In this document: positions 7,100 to 10,527 of the stretch, one piece after another
Layout of the letters: the number at the start of each line of letters is the position of its first letter
Numbering within the stretch: position 1 is the stretch's first letter
From: an uncultured Flavobacterium sp.
GTDB lineage: Bacteria; Bacteroidota; Bacteroidia; Flavobacteriales; Flavobacteriaceae
NCBI GenBank assembly: GCA_946886675.1
Contig: CAMPIZ010000034.1
Span: 1 to 10,527 of the forward strand
Reading direction: 5' to 3'
Length of the DNA: 10,527 nucleotides
Made by a program: the position numbers and the translations under genes
Notes under the pieces: model-generated
What the model was told of the DNA's origin: nothing
Databases searched by the model: none
The model's input: the letters and a program-made list of their open reading frames with translations, nothing else

Positions 7100-7414
7100 C
7101 TATAATACTTGATTAGATTTTTTTGAAAATCTCACTTTCTTATCTCCTTCAGTCCTAACACCTGTTCTTGTAGTTTCCTTAGATTTAGGATCTACAAGTG
7201 CAATATTAGAAATGTGGATAGGAGCTTCTTTCTTCACGATACCACCCTGAGGGTTTTTAGCGCTTGGTTTAGTGTGCTTAGACACCATGTTAACGCCTTC
7301 TACGATCGCTTTGTTTTTATCACGAAGCACTTTAAGAACTTTACCTTCAGACCCTTTGTGGTCTCCGGCCATAACTCTTACAGTATCTCCTGATTTTATC
7401 TTTAGCTTTGTCAT
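7100..7414 (-). CDS. rplX: 50S ribosomal protein L24 (uL24)
   Basis: Assembly-initiator protein of the 50S subunit, bound to domain I of 23S rRNA near the polypeptide exit. From the ATG at 7412-7414 it encodes 104 residues, starting [24 protein letters not shown] motif ([20 protein letters not shown]) covers about residues 7-26. [14 protein letters not shown] (38-51) and [12 protein letters not shown] (65-76) complete the conserved core. A TTG four codons upstream is in frame but abuts the rplN stop and would add an unusual MFLK, so I reject it. The TAG stop overlaps a GTG just before rplE. Spacing from rplN is 12 bases. Confidence 0.97.
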   Translation of the reverse strand: MTKLKIKSGDTVRVMAGDHKGSEGKVLKVLRDKNKAIVEGVNMVSKHTKPSAKNPQGGIVKKEAPIHISNIALVDPKSKETTRTGVRTEGDKKVRFSKKSNQVL

Positions 7415-7426
7415 CTTTAAAAACAA

Positions 7427-7795
7427 TTAAAGCACTTCCGGTGCCAATGATACAATTTTCATGAATTGTTTTTCACGAAGTTCTCTTGCTACAGGACCAA
7501 AAACACGAGTTCCCCTCATTTCACCAGCAGCGTTTAATAATACGCAAGCGTTATCATCAAACCTAATGTATGAACCGTCGGCTCTTCTCACTTCTTTTTT
7601 GGTACGTACAACAACTGCAGTTGACACCGCTCCTTTTTTAACGTTTCCGTTAGGAGTTGCATCTTTAATAGAAACTACAATTTTATCTCCAACAGAGGCG
7701 TAACGTCTTTTCGTACCCCCTAATACACGGATAGTCAAAACTTCTTTTGCTCCCGTGTTGTCTGCTACTTTAAGTCTAGATTCCTGTTGTACCAT
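7427..7795 (-). CDS. rplN: 50S ribosomal protein L14 (uL14)
   Basis: 50S interface protein that binds 23S rRNA, forms bridge B8 with 16S rRNA helix 14, and is the docking site of the silencing factor RsfS in other bacteria. The 122-residue length is exact for the family. Signatures are [19 protein letters not shown] (1-19), [19 protein letters not shown] (28-46), [16 protein letters not shown] (73-88) and [20 protein letters not shown] (94-113), ending SLAPEVL. It begins 2 bases after the rpsQ stop. In E. coli this junction separates the S10 and spc operons, so here the two groups look fused. Confidence 0.98.
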
Positions 7796-7797
7796 AA

Positions 7798-8055
7798 TTA
7801 CTTCGCTCTTTCAATGATTTCCACTAATCTCCAACATTTGGTTTTACTTAAAGGACGTGTTTCCATAATCCTTACTGTATCTCCAATGTTACAGTCGTTT
7901 TTTTCGTCGTGTGCAACATATTTTTTAGTTTTTAACACGAACTTACCATACAATGGGTGCTTTACTTTTTTAGTTTCAGAAACAACAATGGATTTAACCA
8001 TTTTATTACTGGTAACTACACCTATTCTCTCTTTTCTTAAATTTCTTTTTTCCAT
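7798..8055 (-). CDS. rpsQ: 30S ribosomal protein S17 (uS17)
   Basis: Primary 16S rRNA-binding protein of the 5' domain, an OB-fold needed early in 30S assembly. The 85 residues start [20 protein letters not shown] and include [20 protein letters not shown] (32-51). The signature [19 protein letters not shown] falls at 58-76, with EIIERAK as the tail. Length and motifs match bacterial S17. It lies 18 bases after rpmC and overlaps no neighbour. The AAAAG just before the ATG is too close and too weak to count as a Shine-Dalgarno sequence. Confidence 0.98.
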   Translation of the reverse strand: MEKRNLRKERIGVVTSNKMVKSIVVSETKKVKHPLYGKFVLKTKKYVAHDEKNDCNIGDTVRIMETRPLSKTKCWRLVEIIERAK

Positions 8056-8073
8056 CTTTTAGCAGAATACCAA

Positions 8074-8265
8074 TTATTGTAACTCTCTTTTGCTAAGCTC
8101 AGTAGCTACTCTTGCAATAGACCTTCTTACAGTTCTTATTTGTAATGGGTTCTCAATTGGAGATATAGCGTGAGCTGATTTTAGATCGGCATATGTTTTC
8201 TGTAACTCACCAAGTTTACTTTGTAACTCAGCTGCAGATAGATCTTTAATTTCTGATTGTTTCAT
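8074..8265 (-). CDS. rpmC: 50S ribosomal protein L29 (uL29)
   Basis: Small two-helix 50S protein at the tunnel exit, next to L23; together they form the docking site for trigger factor and the signal recognition particle. The 63-residue product has helix one around MKQSEIKDLSAAELQSKLGE (1-20). The loop is SAHAISPIENPLQIRTVRRS (30-49), containing the conserved NPLQIRxVRRxIAR motif. Helix two follows, ending ELSKRELQ. It is flanked by rplP (12-base gap) and rpsQ (18-base gap), the invariant S10-operon order, which confirms the assignment of such a short gene. Confidence 0.97.
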   Translation of the reverse strand: MKQSEIKDLSAAELQSKLGELQKTYADLKSAHAISPIENPLQIRTVRRSIARVATELSKRELQ

Positions 8266-8277
8266 AATAAATTTAGA

Positions 8278-8697
8278 TTATGCTTCGAAATCTCTGGCAA
8301 CAATAAACTTAGTTTTTACAGGAAGCTTTTGTGCAGCAAGGCGTAAAGCCTCTTTTGCTATTGACAAAGGCACTCCACCAACTTCAAACATTATTCTTCC
8401 CGGTTTTACTACGGCAGCCCAATATTCAACTGCACCTTTACCTTTACCCATACGTACCTCAAGAGGCTTTTTTGTAATAGGCTTGTCCGGGAAAATTTTA
8501 ATCCACAACTGACCTTCCCTTTTCATATAACGGGTTGCAGCAATACGTGCAGCCTCGATTTGACGGGAAGTAATAAAAGATGAATCTAAAGATTTTATAC
8601 CAAACATTCCATTAGAAAGTTCATGACCTCTTTGAGACACGCCCTTCATTTTACCTTTTTGTACCTTACGGTATTTTGTTCTTTTAGGCTGTAACAT
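8278..8697 (-). CDS. rplP: 50S ribosomal protein L16 (uL16)
   Basis: 50S protein that helps organise the A-site region and the aminoacyl-tRNA elbow contact. The 139-residue product begins [19 protein letters not shown]. It has [20 protein letters not shown] (44-63), [20 protein letters not shown] (65-84), [18 protein letters not shown] (84-101) and MFEVGGVP followed by an amphipathic C-terminal helix. Arg82 in VRMGKGKG corresponds to the arginine that is hydroxylated in E. coli L16; its modification state here cannot be told from sequence. Length and motifs are normal. It follows rpsC after 19 bases and precedes rpmC. Confidence 0.98.
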   Translation of the reverse strand: MLQPKRTKYRKVQKGKMKGVSQRGHELSNGMFGIKSLDSSFITSRQIEAARIAATRYMKREGQLWIKIFPDKPITKKPLEVRMGKGKGAVEYWAAVVKPGRIMFEVGGVPLSIAKEALRLAAQKLPVKTKFIVARDFEA

Positions 8698-8716
8698 TTT
8701 TCTTTAGTTTAAATAA

Positions 8717-9451
8717 TTACTTTCTTTTGCGTTGGCCCGGTTTACCTGCACCTGCAGACGGTTTTCCTGATCCTGAAGATTTGGATTGTTTTTTATCCAT
8801 ACCTACTAACGGAGAAAGATCTCTTTTACCGTAAACCTCGCCTTTCATGATCCACACTTTGATACCCATTCTACCATAAGTAGTATGAGCTTCAGCTAGT
8901 GCATAATCAATGTCAGCTCTGAAAGTTGATAGAGGAATCCTACCTTCTTTGAACATTTCTGAACGCGCCATCTCAGCACCGTTAAGACGGCCTGAAATCA
9001 TCACTTTAATACCCTCTGCATTCATACGCATAGCAGCTGCGATTGCCATTTTGATAGCCCTTCTGTAAGAAATACGGCTTTCTATCTGGCGCGCTATGCT
9101 TGAACCTACCAGGTAAGCATCAAGTTCTGGCCTTTTGATTTCAAAGATGTTAATTTGAACCTCTTTGTCAGTAATTTTCTTAAGTTCTTCTTTCAGCTTG
9201 TCTACCTCCTGGCCGCCTTTCCCGATAATGATACCAGGACGTGCAGTGGTGATAGTAACGGTTACAAGCTTTAAAGTTCTCTCGATGATTACTTTAGACA
9301 CACTTGCTTTTGATAAACGGGCATGGATGTACTTTCTGATTTTATGATCTTCGGCAAGTTTATCACCGTAATCATTTCCACCATACCAGTTGGAATCCCA
9401 TCCTCTGATGATACCAAGGCGATTTCCTATTGGATTTGTCTTTTGTCCCAT
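8717..9451 (-). CDS. rpsC: 30S ribosomal protein S3 (uS3)
   Basis: 30S head protein that lines the mRNA entry tunnel and takes part in mRNA unwinding with S4 and S5. The 244 residues start [21 protein letters not shown] type II KH domain contains [14 protein letters not shown] (73-86), with GKGG as the nucleic-acid-binding loop. The C-terminal domain has RISYRRA (126-132), [13 protein letters not shown] (153-165), [20 protein letters not shown] (181-200) and GEVYGKRD. From about residue 219 there is a low-complexity Lys/Ser/Gly/Pro tail ending GQRKRK, which probably stays flexible. It lies 8 bases after rplV and 19 before rplP. The ATG lacks a Shine-Dalgarno sequence. Confidence 0.98.
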   Translation of the reverse strand: MGQKTNPIGNRLGIIRGWDSNWYGGNDYGDKLAEDHKIRKYIHARLSKASVSKVIIERTLKLVTVTITTARPGIIIGKGGQEVDKLKEELKKITDKEVQINIFEIKRPELDAYLVGSSIARQIESRISYRRAIKMAIAAAMRMNAEGIKVMISGRLNGAEMARSEMFKEGRIPLSTFRADIDYALAEAHTTYGRMGIKVWIMKGEVYGKRDLSPLVGMDKKQSKSSGSGKPSAGAGKPGQRKRK

Positions 9452-9459
9452 ACTGTTTA

Positions 9460-9873
9460 TTAATTGCTTTGTGTGTTATTGTTATTAGCTCCAAGTACGA
9501 TTGTAACGTGGTTAGAGCGTTTTCTTATTCTGTGAGCGCGACCCTGAGGAGCCGGTCTTAGCCTTTTAAGCATCATACCGCCATCAACTCTGATCTCCTT
9601 AACAAATAGTCCGGCATCTTCTAAGCTCTCTTCTGCGTTTTTCTGCTGCCAGTTGTTGATAGCAGAAAGTAAAAGTTTCTCAAGCTTGCGAGAAGCTTCC
9701 TTACTATTGAATTTTAATATATTAAGAGCTAATTCTACTTTCTGGCCTCTTACTAAATCTGCTACAATACGCATTTTTCTAGGCGAAGTAGGGCAGTTAT
9801 TTAACTTAGCAAACGCAACCTGCCTGTTAGCTTCTTTAATCTGCTCTGCTCTTTCTCTTTTACGAACTCCCAT
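9460..9873 (-). CDS. rplV: 50S ribosomal protein L22 (uL22), extended N-terminus
   Basis: 50S protein with a long beta-hairpin reaching into the polypeptide exit tunnel, where macrolide-resistance changes arise in other bacteria. The 137-residue product is about 27 residues longer than E. coli L22 (110). Most of the extra length is an N-terminal segment, [20 protein letters not shown], before the conserved [19 protein letters not shown] (25-43). Other hallmarks are [13 protein letters not shown] (67-79) and the hairpin region [20 protein letters not shown] (93-112), then [15 protein letters not shown]. The short tail contains four consecutive Asn. The tunnel hairpin shows no insertion or deletion. 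It follows rpsS after 9 bases and precedes rpsC by 8. Confidence 0.97.
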   Translation of the reverse strand: MGVRKRERAEQIKEANRQVAFAKLNNCPTSPRKMRIVADLVRGQKVELALNILKFNSKEASRKLEKLLLSAINNWQQKNAEESLEDAGLFVKEIRVDGGMMLKRLRPAPQGRAHRIRKRSNHVTIVLGANNNNTQSN

Positions 9874-9882
9874 AGCTTCTTA

Positions 9883-10161
9883 TTATTTTTTACCTTTATT
9901 TTTTGCACCGGCATGACCCCTGAAAGATCTTGTTGGTGAAAATTCTCCTAACTTATGACCTACCATGTTCTCTGTAACATAAACCGGAACGAATTGACGC
10001 CCGTTGTGAACTGCGATAGTCTGCCCAACAAAATCCGGAGTAATCATAGAAGCTCTAGACCATGTCTTAACAACTCCTTTGTTACCTTTCTCGATATTTT
10101 CCTGAACTTTCTTTTCTAATTTATAGTGAACGAAAGGTCCTTTCTTTAATGAACGTGCCAT
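9883..10161 (-). CDS. rpsS: 30S ribosomal protein S19 (uS19)
   Basis: 30S head protein that forms a complex with S13 and contacts 23S rRNA in intersubunit bridges. The 92-residue protein begins [15 protein letters not shown]. It shows [20 protein letters not shown] (30-49), [20 protein letters not shown] (51-70) and the signature [18 protein letters not shown] (68-85), with a Lys-rich end. Length and motifs are typical. It lies between rplB (10-base gap) and rplV (9-base gap), the universal S10-operon order. The upstream sequence is A-rich without a Shine-Dalgarno motif. Confidence 0.98.
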   Translation of the reverse strand: MARSLKKGPFVHYKLEKKVQENIEKGNKGVVKTWSRASMITPDFVGQTIAVHNGRQFVPVYVTENMVGHKLGEFSPTRSFRGHAGAKNKGKK

Positions 10162-10171
10162 ATCTTACTTA

Positions 10172-10527
10172 TTATTTCTTTCTACGTTCTACGATATACT
10201 TATTACTCGGGTTAACTTTAGAACGAGTTCTGTAACCTTTAGCCGGAAGACCTTTTCTTGAACGTGGATGACCTCCAGAAGAACGTCCTTCACCACCACC
10301 CATTGGGTGATCTACCGGGTTCATCGCTACTGGTCTTGTTCTTGGCCTTCTGCCTAACCATCTTGACCTACCTGCTTTACCAGATACAACAAGTTGGTGA
10401 TCAGAGTTAGAAACCGCCCCAATTGTAGCCATACAAGTTAAAAGGATTAACCTTGTTTCACCTGAAGGCATTTTGATTGTAGCATATTTTCCGTCTCTTG
10501 CCATTAACTGAGCGAAAGTACCTGCAC
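10172..10527 (-). CDS. rplB: 50S ribosomal protein L2 (uL2), C-terminal part (cut by window edge)
   Basis: One of the most conserved 50S proteins, required for subunit association and close to the peptidyl-transferase centre. The frame is open to the window edge and encodes the last 117 residues, beginning [20 protein letters not shown]. The methionine at 10502-10504 is therefore internal and not the start. The signature [20 protein letters not shown] is present, as are [15 protein letters not shown] and the basic end KGYRTRSK, with ERRKK as the last residues. E. coli has HPHGGGEG where this protein has HPMGGGEG, a substitution I recall as normal for Bacteroidota. The N-terminal roughly 157 residues lie beyond the window. 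Next downstream is rpsS after 10 bases. Confidence 0.97.
   Translation of the reverse strand, partial: AGTFAQLMARDGKYATIKMPSGETRLILLTCMATIGAVSNSDHQLVVSGKAGRSRWLGRRPRTRPVAMNPVDHPMGGGEGRSSGGHPRSRKGLPAKGYRTRSKVNPSNKYIVERRKK

Noticed and set aside
7100..7426. rplX starting at the upstream TTG (7424-7426).
   Set aside because: It abuts the rplN stop, adds four unconserved residues, and the ATG at 7412-7414 gives the typical [11 protein letters not shown]-terminus.
7787..8062. Plus-strand open frame of 91 codons opposite rpsQ, and the other plus-strand frames at 426-635, 2880-3065, 5564-5902, 7461-7703, 9165-9347 and 9653-9916.
   Set aside because: All lie antisense to highly conserved ribosomal genes, have no recognisable domains, and are explained by the codon bias of the real genes.
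10172..10504. rplB starting at the methionine at 10502-10504.
   Set aside because: The frame stays open to the window edge, and the upstream codons encode the conserved L2 sequence AGTFAQL, so this methionine is internal.
1..10527. A previously undescribed accessory system, mobile element or CRISPR array.
   Set aside because: Every gene is a recognised core translation, secretion or transcription gene in conserved order, and I saw no direct-repeat arrays, transposase genes or atypical inserts.

Overview
The window is a core ribosomal-protein gene cluster, the equivalent of the fused S10, spc and alpha operons. It is read entirely from the minus strand. Protein sequences and gene order point to Bacteroidota, most likely family Flavobacteriaceae and Flavobacterium-like. 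The supporting traits are the cysteine-poor 89-residue S14, the L36 with a degenerate zinc ribbon ending in a KQRQG tail, an L22 with an extended N-terminus beginning [11 protein letters not shown], secY followed directly by infA, AT-rich DNA, and an almost complete lack of Shine-Dalgarno sequences. The genus is inferred from remembered family sequences, not from a search.

In transcription order, from high to low coordinates, the genes are: rplB (C-terminal part only, cut by the window edge), rpsS, rplV, rpsC, rplP, rpmC, rpsQ, rplN, rplX, rplE, rpsN, rpsH, rplF, rplR, rpsE, rpmD, rplO, secY, infA, rpmJ, rpsM, rpsK, rpsD and rpoA (N-terminal part only, cut by the window edge). That is 24 genes, two of them partial. 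rpmJ, at 38 codons, is easy to miss. Most neighbours are 2-20 bases apart, and no stretch over 300 bases lacks a gene. I see no convincing promoter or terminator inside the window, so the genes are probably parts of one long transcript that starts upstream of rplB and continues past rpoA.

The genes build both ribosomal subunits (S3, S4, S5, S8, S11, S13, S14, S17, S19; L2, L5, L6, L14, L15, L16, L18, L22, L24, L29, L30, L36). They also supply initiation factor IF-1, the protein-export channel SecY and the RNA polymerase alpha subunit, so they couple transcription, translation and secretion capacity.

Only two spacers break the tight packing: 88 bases between rpsK and rpsD, and 70 bases between rpsN and rpsH. 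Both can fold into RNA structures on the transcribed strand, just upstream of genes for primary 16S rRNA-binding proteins (S4 and S8) that act as translational autoregulators in other bacteria. These are the best candidates for something not fully described. The rest is an ordinary, highly conserved housekeeping region; I found no mobile element, CRISPR array, tRNA, rRNA or accessory system.
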